A stretch of 10,216 bases of DNA from an uncultured Bacteroidales bacterium (GTDB taxonomy: Bacteria; Bacteroidota; Bacteroidia; Bacteroidales; Paludibacteraceae). A program made the translations under genes and the position numbers. The notes beneath the pieces are model-generated. The model had not been told where the DNA came from. It did not search any database and was given only the letters and a program-made list of their open reading frames with translations. Positions 1 to 7,038 of this stretch are shown here, one piece after another. The stretch spans positions 1 through 10,216 of the forward strand of contig CAIQOG010000663.1 of NCBI GenBank assembly GCA_903873355.1, in the 5' to 3' direction. Each line of letters starts with the position of its first letter. The first letter of the stretch is position 1.

Positions 1-235
1 CTTCACTCATGGCTTTTTTCTTGGCTGTCATTTGATCCATACTTTCGCCAATAGCGCTGTAACGTAATGCTTTAGAATTACTTTGAAAATCAGCTCCCGA
101 ACACGGTATCTTAATTTCAATTTCACCGGAATCGGCTGCTGCAACCACTTTAGCTGTTTTGCACGATACAAACATGAAACTTAGGACGCTTACAAATAAA
201 ACGCCTGTTGCTACTTTAAAAAAATTGTTTTTCAT
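1..235 (-). CDS. Short lipoprotein, LPP20-like, 3' end outside window
   Basis: This is the N-terminal part of a minus-strand gene that starts at the ATG at 235-233 and stays open to the left edge, giving 78 codons. The protein begins MKNNFFKVATGVLFVS and has a hydrophobic stretch followed by FMFVSC, a plausible lipobox with Cys25 as the lipidated residue. After a short spacer comes IPCSGADFQSNSKALRYSA, then GESMDQMTAKKKAMSEA. A predicted small strand followed by an alanine/lysine-rich helix is the layout I associate with LPP20-type lipoproteins, where the helix contains repeated Ala at the start of the domain. It is third in a row of minus-strand lipoprotein genes, 90 bases after the stop of the previous one. 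Location is inferred to be the periplasmic face of the outer membrane. The lipoprotein call is firm; the LPP20 relation is only suggestive because most of the domain is outside the window. Confidence 0.75.
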   Translation of the reverse strand, partial: MKNNFFKVATGVLFVSVLSFMFVSCKTAKVVAAADSGEIEIKIPCSGADFQSNSKALRYSAIGESMDQMTAKKKAMSE

Positions 236-325
236 AATGATTTTGTTTTAAAAAATTAATATAACTTAGTTAATATATTGGATTTATTTTTAGTGTTATT
301 CAGCTTACCAATGCAAATATTTATT

Positions 326-1693
326 TTAAAACAGTTTTTCCAATAAATCCGGAACTACGCGGTTTTTAAGATATTCTACGGCTGAATTATAGGCTTCGTT
401 TCCGGCAGCGTCGAATGATAATTGTATGCCTGTAATGTTATTCATATTTCGTTGGTAAAGTAATTTTGATTCTTTGTTTTTCACAGTAATTACAGCATCC
501 AGTGATACTTTATACATGCTGTTTGAAATTTCGGCAGATTTTGTATTGCTCTGAATATCAACTAAGAAATCCGCATTGTTTTGTTTTGGGGTTATGTCCA
601 ATGCAGATTGCGTAAGCGAACCAATTAATGCATTTTTAAGCACCTCATTTTCTGAAGATTTTTCGAATTTTCTTTCGGTAGAGCTTACAAAAAACACAGG
701 ATTCTGCACATTTACCTGCTTGGTATATGCCACAGGCTTAATATTTCGCAATAATTTGCGAATCAGAAAATCGTTGGTTGCTTCCTGTAAAATGGTATTT
801 AAATCCACTTTTGCGTAAAAATATTCATGATTATTTTTGGATTTTACTTTGGGGATACTAAATGAAACAATCCCGGATGCAGTCGATCTGTCTATGTTAT
901 CAATCAACGCACATCCGGTAAAATCGGAAGTAACAGGGATGTTCTCAATATGATGTCCTTGTTTATTTTCTACAATAAAAGTCAGCAATTCTTCAACTAC
1001 CGGTTGTCCTTTTTTTACGATTATTTCTTTCAAATCGGAAGAGACATTTATATCGTTCAGGATATTCAATATTTCATTGAAAAGTTCATTGCCAAGGTGA
1101 ACGTCTTTTCCCTGATAATTTACAAGTAAAGTCTCTGACATATAAGGTTTAATATCTTCAAGTCCTTTTACCAACATTATCAACGCACTGTAATATTGCA
1201 ACCCGTTTTTGTAGGTCAGAGCTTTGTCATATTTCGTAAGTGCATTGTCCGTTGCTTTACGTATTCGTTGCTGTTTTATGTCTTCATAAGTTTGTTTCGA
1301 TAACCGATAATAAGTCCAGTAATTGTATTGGTCCTCGTAAGTGTCAACTAATTCATAACCCTCAAGTGATTCATCCGTTGAAGTAAGTGACTTTGAATCA
1401 AAGGTCTCGCTTACAGCATTATTTATTTCAAGGGTATGCAGGAGCGATGTCCCGGAGACGTTTACTCTGATTTCGCCAGCCATGTCATTCATAGCATTAT
1501 TCTTGGCTGTTTGCTGATAGCCGTTGCTGTTTGTCTTTTTATTTCCGTAGCCAATACCAATATAATAACCCTGGTTAATCGGTCTGGTCATAAGCCATGT
1601 AGGTTTGTTTGTAACCACCTTGGTACTTGCACATTGTGTCATCAGGCAAGCAGCAGTTAGCAAAATAACTATATTTTTTATTCCGTATCGCAT
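326..1693 (-). CDS. LPP20-family lipoprotein, 455 aa
   Basis: A 455-residue secreted lipoprotein of unknown function. The N terminus MRYGIKNIVILLTAACLMTQC has two candidate lipidation sites: Cys16 in LLTAAC, which fits the lipobox better, and Cys21 in LMTQC, where Gln at -1 is atypical. Residues about 31-146 fit the LPP20 domain pattern: PTWL, then YYIGIGYG, then a helix rich in Ala/Asn (TAKNNAMNDMAGEI), a strand RVNVSG, and later YELVDTYEDQYNYWTYYRLS. A helical middle and an extracellular-type beta region follow. The last ~100 residues (ALIGSLTQSALDI, NADFLVDIQSN, then a C-terminal helix) resemble the small alpha/beta lipoprotein domains of TolB-N/CsgG-like proteins, which is inference. Its start lies 9 bases after the stop of the upstream CsgG-like gene, so the two are almost certainly cotranscribed. 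LPP20 proteins include FlgP, which forms rings around flagellar motors; nothing in this window points to flagella. Confidence 0.8.
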   Translation of the reverse strand: MRYGIKNIVILLTAACLMTQCASTKVVTNKPTWLMTRPINQGYYIGIGYGNKKTNSNGYQQTAKNNAMNDMAGEIRVNVSGTSLLHTLEINNAVSETFDSKSLTSTDESLEGYELVDTYEDQYNYWTYYRLSKQTYEDIKQQRIRKATDNALTKYDKALTYKNGLQYYSALIMLVKGLEDIKPYMSETLLVNYQGKDVHLGNELFNEILNILNDINVSSDLKEIIVKKGQPVVEELLTFIVENKQGHHIENIPVTSDFTGCALIDNIDRSTASGIVSFSIPKVKSKNNHEYFYAKVDLNTILQEATNDFLIRKLLRNIKPVAYTKQVNVQNPVFFVSSTERKFEKSSENEVLKNALIGSLTQSALDITPKQNNADFLVDIQSNTKSAEISNSMYKVSLDAVITVKNKESKLLYQRNMNNITGIQLSFDAAGNEAYNSAVEYLKNRVVPDLLEKLF

Positions 1694-1702
1694 AGTTACA
1701 AG

Positions 1703-3103
1703 TTAGTTTTCAGGATTAAAGCCTAATATTTTCGTGGCAGTTCGTTGGGTTAGTTCAGCAGATAATTCATTTACAAGATTATCCAATGACTTAATATTTC
1801 GGTTAGCATTAAAAGTTGTATGAAAAGCTATAATACTTATAAGATCGGTATAAATTTTATCCTCTGCTGAATTTACATAATCATATTTCCAGGTCCCAGG
1901 TACTAAATTTCTATAATCACCATTATAATAGGCATATTGAATAGCATCGCTTTTTGTAAGCGGAATTTCATCTGAAATCAGAATTGAACCAGTTTCGGTT
2001 GAAGTAAGCTGATATTTAAAAACGCAACTTACGCTGTTAGTCTGACTGTAAACATAATATTTAATTTTAAGATAATCGTAATCAATCATATTCTGTCCGT
2101 TAACTGTTATCGTTTTTGCTTGCTTAAAAAAGGCCCTTGCTTCGCTTCTAACAAGATTACCCTGTGAACCATTCAGATACATTACTTTGCCCGTCAGAAT
2201 TGCTTTTTCGCCCAAAAGTTTTCCGGCCTGAGCGCTTGAATTCTGATTTGTTATTCCTGAAAGACCAAGTTTTTGCTCATTCAGCATTTCGTCCCGGTTT
2301 GCTTTGTCAATTACTTTCAGAAAAGGATTTTCAGACTTGGTTAATGCCGAAATAACAGAACTTCGTAGCTTATAACCAAATGCAGGTTCTGAGTTGATAT
2401 TTTCGAACGGTTTTATTGTTATTGGATAAATAGCTGCATTTATAGCATCCTGTTTCAACTGAACAGCCTCTTTGTAACCACCGGTTTCTACTATAATTGT
2501 ATTGAAAGTGTAATAAGATTTACGAAACTGACGGTTATCCAGATATGCTTTCCCCTGCCTGTATAAGGGTTCGTAATGAGCTGTCTTCCAAAGCTCTTTT
2601 ACGTCTTTATATCCATTCTCCAAGGTCAGAATTTCTTTGAATATCGGTTCACATTCGACGAAATTTTCTTCATTCATAAGTTTGACTCCCTGCTTGTATC
2701 TTTCTTCAACAAGAATATTCTTTACGTCATTATACTGTTCTTCGTATGTGTTTGGGAAATCTAACCGAATTCCGTTTGTAGAGAGCCGCTGGAGATATTC
2801 TTTTGCTGCCAAATAAAGGTATACCGCATTTTTAGAGTCGCCTGCTACGTATGCTTTTGTGAACTTTCCTAACTTATCGTCAAGGGTTAGTTGTCCGTTC
2901 TTTTTGACACCAATTTTTGCGTCAATATTTTCTTTGTCAGCATTTAATGATTTCAGATACAACTCAGCTGCATCTTCAAATAATCCGGCTTGCTCGTTTT
3001 TTAATGCTAGTTTGGCATACCGTTGTGATGCACAAGCTGTTATCACTAAAATTGATAAAACATATATAAATAATCTTATTGTTTTTATTCGTGATTGATT
3101 CAT
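1703..3103 (-). CDS. Lipoprotein with TPR-like helices and CsgG-like domain
   Basis: A 466-residue lipoprotein, first gene of the minus-strand group. The signal peptide ends in LVITAC, so Cys24 is the predicted lipidated residue. Residues about 34-66 (EQAGLFEDAAELYLKSLNAD) read as a TPR, and more helical hairpins follow to about residue 220 (EERYKQGVKLMNEENFVECE; YRQGKAYLDNRQFRKSYYTF). From about 225 the sequence turns into a CsgG/FlgT-like alpha/beta domain: YPITIKPFENI, a helix LRSSVISALT, FLKVIDKANRDEMLNEQKLG, LSGITNQNSS, then AGKLLGEKAILTGKV near residue 306. The order 'strand, helix, V-D/E-R...EQ...G, G.L.GA..ilTG.v' is the familiar CsgG-domain pattern. The remainder is beta-rich, ending in a helix. 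Inferred site is the inner leaflet of the outer membrane, as part of an envelope assembly. It could also be a LpoB- or FlgT-like factor; the function is not known. Confidence 0.78.
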   Translation of the reverse strand: MNQSRIKTIRLFIYVLSILVITACASQRYAKLALKNEQAGLFEDAAELYLKSLNADKENIDAKIGVKKNGQLTLDDKLGKFTKAYVAGDSKNAVYLYLAAKEYLQRLSTNGIRLDFPNTYEEQYNDVKNILVEERYKQGVKLMNEENFVECEPIFKEILTLENGYKDVKELWKTAHYEPLYRQGKAYLDNRQFRKSYYTFNTIIVETGGYKEAVQLKQDAINAAIYPITIKPFENINSEPAFGYKLRSSVISALTKSENPFLKVIDKANRDEMLNEQKLGLSGITNQNSSAQAGKLLGEKAILTGKVMYLNGSQGNLVRSEARAFFKQAKTITVNGQNMIDYDYLKIKYYVYSQTNSVSCVFKYQLTSTETGSILISDEIPLTKSDAIQYAYYNGDYRNLVPGTWKYDYVNSAEDKIYTDLISIIAFHTTFNANRNIKSLDNLVNELSAELTQRTATKILGFNPEN

Positions 3104-3136
3104 GTGTAGATAATTGACAATATTGGAAGTTAATTG

Positions 3137-3150
3137 TTTGAAAGTTCAAA
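3137..3150. repeat. Short inverted repeat TTTGAA-AG-TTCAAA
   Basis: Two 6-base arms separated by two bases form a symmetrical site overlapping the candidate minus-strand -7 element. Such a position would suit an operator. The composition is AT-rich, so chance is a serious alternative. A second perfect 12-base palindrome, TAAAATATTTTA, sits just beyond it at 3157-3168. Confidence 0.3.
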
Positions 3151-3154
3151 TTTA
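3147..3154 (-). promoter_or_regulatory. Candidate -7 element (TAAATTTG) for the lipoprotein group
   Basis: Read on the minus strand, 3154 to 3147 is TAAATTTG, an exact match to the Bacteroidota -7 consensus TAnnTTTG, 44 bases upstream of the start at 3103. I do not find a convincing TTG -33 box at 19-21 bases, so support is partial. The element overlaps one arm of the palindrome at 3137-3150. Confidence 0.35.
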
Positions 3155-3339
3155 TATAAAATATTTTAAAGCATGTGGTTTTTGAATAGTTAATTTGATT
3201 AAAATATATAAATATCATGTTATTTCAAATTATAAACACAGCAAACATTTAACATGGTACTTGATTGCTAACACTTTATTGATCTTATAAATTAGCTCTA
3301 CCTGATATTGTACACTTCTATTTCACGATAATGCTCTTT

Positions 3340-3348
3340 TGTGGATAA
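3340..3348 (-). other. Exact DnaA-box match
   Basis: TGTGGATAA on the plus strand is the reverse complement of TTATCCACA, the strict consensus DnaA box. It lies in the spacer about 75 bases upstream of the candidate porW -7 element. I see only this one copy in the spacer and no cluster, so this is not an origin; it may be a regulatory site or chance. Confidence 0.3.
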
Positions 3349-3419
3349 TGAATTAAATGTTCACTCTTTGTTTCCTGTTACTTATCATTTTGATGTGACT
3401 ATTTTCCATAAAAATTTTG

Positions 3420-3427
3420 TATTTTTG
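3420..3427 (+). promoter_or_regulatory. Candidate -7 element (TATTTTTG) for porW
   Basis: TATTTTTG matches the Bacteroidota -7 consensus TAnnTTTG exactly. Transcription starting a few bases downstream would give a leader of about 105 bases before the porW start. The nearest TTTTG upstream (3388-3392) is 27 bases away, longer than the usual 19-21 base spacer, so the -33 part is weak. Confidence 0.4.
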
Positions 3428-3539
3428 TAAGCTTAAAGGCAATAGAAGCCGAATTTTTAAGTTTTAATAATGATCGGAAATCTGTGCCACGATTAGTCTG
3501 AAGAAAAACAAATAACAACCACTTACAAAATTATTTTTT

Positions 3540-6500
3540 TTGAAAAAAATATCCAAACATAGCTTAGTTCCGGTTCTACTTATCGTATTACTGGCTGTGG
3601 GTTGTTCTACCAAGAAAAACACCTGGCTTTCGCGTTACAATCAGGCACTGAATACGCGTTACAACGTATATTTCAACGGTTATAACAGCTTCAACGAGGG
3701 CTTAAAAAACATACAAAAAGCTAACAAGGAAGATTATTCTACCGTGTTGCCCATGTATCCCATCAGCCATCACAGTAATGCAAACTCGGCCACTTCGAAT
3801 ATGGATCAAACCATCGAGAAATGCCGGAAAGCCATCAAGCTACATTCTATCAAGGTAAAGCCTGAAAAAGATTTCAAAAAAGCGAATGACCCGGAATACA
3901 AACTCTGGTACAATCAGCAGGAATTTAATCCGGCACTTATCGAAGCCTGGTTGCTGTTGGGCAAAGCTGAATTTCACAAGGGCGATTTTCTGGGCTCAGT
4001 TGGAACGTTTTCGTACATCATCAGGCATTATGTAAATAACAAAGAAATTGAAGCCACCTGCCAGTTGTGGATTGTACGTGCCTATGGCGAAATGGGTTGG
4101 ATTTACGAGGCTGAACAGGTTTTAATGAAAATAAACCAGAACAATCTGAAAGGCAGTAATAACGCCCTTTTTGCTTCGGTAAACGCCGATTTATTACTCA
4201 AAAAACATCAGTACAAAGAAGCTGTCCCATTTCTGGAGTTGGCTCTGGCTAAAGAAACAGACAATACATTAAAACAACGTTTCGGATATATTCTGGCTCA
4301 ACTTTACCATCTGAACGGCGACGATAAGACTGCTGATGCTGCATTTATAAAAGTAATCAAATCAAATCCGCCTTATGAAATGGATTTTAATGCCCGCATC
4401 AGTCGTGCGCAACTTGTACAAGGCAATGTAACGTCTATTCGCAAGGAACTGAACGCGATGCTGAAGAACAAAAGTAATAAGGAATATTTAGATCAGCTTT
4501 ATTATGCGCTGGGTAATACTTATCTACATCGCAACGATACGGTTAAAGCCATTGAAAACTTTAAACTTTCTGTTGAGAAAAGCACCCGCAAAGAGATAGA
4601 CAAGGCCATAACACTGATTACACTGGGTGATATTTACTACATTAAACGAAATTATGTGTTGGCTCAGCCCTGCTATGAAGATGCCGGAAAGATTCTCAGC
4701 AACGAACACAGCGACTATGCCCGTGTAACGCGCAGAGGTGAAATGCTTAGTGAACTGGTAACTCAAAACGATATTGTAGTACTTCAGGACAGCTTGCAAC
4801 GGTTGGCTATGCTTCCGGAAAAAAAGCGGATTGATGTGGTAAACAAAATTATTGAAAAGCTTATTGCCGACGAAAAAGCCGCTGCAGAAAAAACTCAGAA
4901 AGAAAAGCAAATCACCAACTTCAATCTGGAAGATGATTTACCTATGATGCCTGTGGGAATGAATCCGAATTCATCTACTGACTGGTATTTCTATAATCCT
5001 GAAATTACGCGGAGAGGACAATCTGATTTTATAAAAAAATGGGGAGTAAGGAAACTAGAAGATAACTGGCGCAGAACCAGCAAATCAACTTCGCTTTTTG
5101 CAGATGAAAGTAAGCAAAACAAAGTAGCTAAAGATTCTACTGACACCATTTCAAGCTCGAAAGAGAAAATGGACAACAAAAAACCGGAATTTTACCTCCG
5201 TCAAATACCGTTGACTCCTGCTCAAAAAGAAAAATCAACAGCAGAGATTGGTGATGCTCTTTTCAACATGGGATTAATATACAAAGACAAAGTGGCGGAT
5301 ATACCGTTAGCAATAAGTACATTCAAAGAATTTACACGTCGGTTTTCAACTGATAAACGGGTAGCAGATGCTTATTTTAATATTTACCTGATGCAACTCA
5401 AAAATGGCAATTCGACTGAAGCAAACCTATACCGGGATAAATTAAATGCGGAATTTCCTGATTCAAAATACAAGAAAATTCTGTCACAAAAAGATTATGC
5501 TCAGCGGCTTGAGCGTATGTATCGCGAACAAGATTCCATTTATAACCTGACATATAAAGCTTATAACGCAAGTGATTTTGGTACGGTTTATAAAGAGGTA
5601 AACTATATTCGTCAAAATTATCCGTTATCAAACCTGATGCCTAAATTTCTGTTGCTTAATGCATTAAGTATCGGAAAAAACGATTCGCCTGATAAATTTG
5701 AAACTGCACTGGATAGTCTGGTTATAAATTACCCGCAAAGCGATGTAAGTGCTATGGCAAAAGATATTATGGCATTGATCAAACAAGGTCGGGAAGCAAA
5801 AACCGGAACATCAAGCGGAACTTTGTTATCAAAAAGAGAGGAAAAGACGAAAGAAGAAATTAGCAAAATCGAACCACAAAAATTTTCAACGGAGAAACTA
5901 ACCAAGCACCGTTTGTTGCTTATAGGTTCGTTTGAAAAGGCGAACCTGAATAAGTTGCAATACGAAATTGCAGCATTTAACTTCTCGCGATTTATGATTA
6001 AGGACTTCGATTTAGTTATTTCACGGTTGGACAGCACTCAGAATTTGCTATCTGTAACCAATTTTGAATCGTACGATGAGGTGCAATGGTATCTCAATTC
6101 GTTGAATACAGATGAAAACATAACTAAATTGCTCGCTGAGTCTCAGGTCAGAAAAGTTGTTATTTCGGAAGAAAATATCGGAATGCTTAAAACCGGAATG
6201 AATATAAATGATTATTTGGTTTTCATGGCAAAACCGGTTGTAGTGAGTGAGAAGAAAGAACAGCCCGTTCAGACCGAAATCAAAACTATAAAGAAACCTG
6301 AAACAACACAAAAAGCGAAAGAAACACCAAAGTCACAAACTGTTCAGCAACCGGCAAAACCTGCTATTGCCGACACGAAGAAAATTGAGAAACCGACTGT
6401 CACTCAACCAATAATCCCAACGGATAAAACTGTAGACAAAACAATCAGTGCGACGAAACCGGTCGACAATCAGACTCAAACAACTACCGGTATGATAAAG

Positions 6501-6971
6501 AAAGACACGGTAAAAAAACAGGAGAAAGCTGTTCAACCGGCAATTCCAAACGTACAACCTGTTATACCTCAACCAAAACAGGAAGAGTCTCCTTTGTTTA
6601 AAGGATTGTTTGCCTATAACGCTAATGAACCACATTTTGTGGCAATTTATATTAATTCGGGCAGTTTCGATTTTGCAAAAGTAAAAGCAGCGATTGACAC
6701 CTATAATTCACAGAATTACAGCATGATGAATCTGAAAGTGACTCTCGAAAACGTTGATAAACTGCAGGTAATAATTATCGGAAGTTTAACTGATGCCCGT
6801 GTTGCTAAATCTTATTTATTACGGGTAGTAAAAGAAAAAGCAATTTTCGATTTGTTGAAAGGTGTCAACTACCGGAATTTGTTAGGCTCGCAAAAAAACC
6901 TGAATACACTGATTCAGAAAAATGCATTGAACACCTATTTTGAATTTATGCAGGAATATTACCTGAAATGA
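3540..6971 (+). CDS. porW: T9SS lipoprotein PorW/SprE, TPR-rich, 1143 aa
   Basis: PorW/SprE is an outer-membrane-anchored periplasmic lipoprotein needed for type IX secretion and, in gliders, motility; work in Porphyromonas places it between the PorK/N ring and the Sov translocon. The signal peptide ends in LLAVGC (Cys22 lipidated). The mature N terminus has the family hallmark TRYNVYFNGYNSFNEG, followed by many TPRs: about residues 132-165, 225-290, 322-345, 358-385 and 570-620. A short charged helix lies near 442-458. The C terminus holds two related ~110-residue domains (about 787-900 and 1018-1143) separated by a Pro/Lys/Thr/Gln-rich linker. It is longer than the PorW/SprE proteins I recall (roughly 600-870 residues). 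The start is TTG at 3540: an in-frame stop lies at 3513, no in-frame ATG comes between, and only this start keeps the full signal peptide. porX follows after 67 bases. Confidence 0.88.
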   Translation: MKKISKHSLVPVLLIVLLAVGCSTKKNTWLSRYNQALNTRYNVYFNGYNSFNEGLKNIQKANKEDYSTVLPMYPISHHSNANSATSNMDQTIEKCRKAIKLHSIKVKPEKDFKKANDPEYKLWYNQQEFNPALIEAWLLLGKAEFHKGDFLGSVGTFSYIIRHYVNNKEIEATCQLWIVRAYGEMGWIYEAEQVLMKINQNNLKGSNNALFASVNADLLLKKHQYKEAVPFLELALAKETDNTLKQRFGYILAQLYHLNGDDKTADAAFIKVIKSNPPYEMDFNARISRAQLVQGNVTSIRKELNAMLKNKSNKEYLDQLYYALGNTYLHRNDTVKAIENFKLSVEKSTRKEIDKAITLITLGDIYYIKRNYVLAQPCYEDAGKILSNEHSDYARVTRRGEMLSELVTQNDIVVLQDSLQRLAMLPEKKRIDVVNKIIEKLIADEKAAAEKTQKEKQITNFNLEDDLPMMPVGMNPNSSTDWYFYNPEITRRGQSDFIKKWGVRKLEDNWRRTSKSTSLFADESKQNKVAKDSTDTISSSKEKMDNKKPEFYLRQIPLTPAQKEKSTAEIGDALFNMGLIYKDKVADIPLAISTFKEFTRRFSTDKRVADAYFNIYLMQLKNGNSTEANLYRDKLNAEFPDSKYKKILSQKDYAQRLERMYREQDSIYNLTYKAYNASDFGTVYKEVNYIRQNYPLSNLMPKFLLLNALSIGKNDSPDKFETALDSLVINYPQSDVSAMAKDIMALIKQGREAKTGTSSGTLLSKREEKTKEEISKIEPQKFSTEKLTKHRLLLIGSFEKANLNKLQYEIAAFNFSRFMIKDFDLVISRLDSTQNLLSVTNFESYDEVQWYLNSLNTDENITKLLAESQVRKVVISEENIGMLKTGMNINDYLVFMAKPVVVSEKKEQPVQTEIKTIKKPETTQKAKETPKSQTVQQPAKPAIADTKKIEKPTVTQPIIPTDKTVDKTISATKPVDNQTQTTTGMIKKDTVKKQEKAVQPAIPNVQPVIPQPKQEESPLFKGLFAYNANEPHFVAIYINSGSFDFAKVKAAIDTYNSQNYSMMNLKVTLENVDKLQVIIIGSLTDARVAKSYLLRVVKEKAIFDLLKGVNYRNLLGSQKNLNTLIQKNALNTYFEFMQEYYLK

Positions 6972-7038
6972 GTTAAGTGGTACAGTTGTTGTCTGAGTTG
7001 ATTAAAATTAAAACCACAGAACCTAAAACATTAGAATT

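Larger units (their letters stand above)
3104..3539. promoter_or_regulatory. Divergent intergenic region between lipoprotein group and porW
   Basis: This 436-base AT-rich gap lies between two genes pointing away from each other, so it must hold promoters for both strands. I find no ORF with coding character and no RNA gene. It contains candidate -7 elements for each direction, two palindromes close to the minus-strand gene, one exact DnaA-box match (3340-3348), and a poly-T/poly-A junction at its right end. Each is listed separately where supportable. Confidence 0.7.

Noticed and set aside
236..325. A promoter or hairpin (TAACT-T-AGTTA) in the 90-base gap between the second and third lipoprotein genes
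   Set aside because: The stem is five AT-rich pairs, and the best -7 match (AATATTTG on the minus strand) departs from consensus; nothing here can be supported.
2976..3218. An 80-codon minus-strand frame that extends into the intergenic region
   Set aside because: It overlaps the lipoprotein start in another frame, is dominated by Ile/Asn/Phe from AT-rich spacer DNA, and has no signal or domain.
3433..3455. GGC-loop-GCC followed by T's in the porW leader as a terminator or attenuator
   Set aside because: The stem has only three base pairs and the T-run is short, so it is not convincing.
6972..7038. A separate promoter for porX (TACAGTTG at 6981-6988)
   Set aside because: It has one mismatch to TAnnTTTG and no TTG at a proper distance; cotranscription with porW is simpler.
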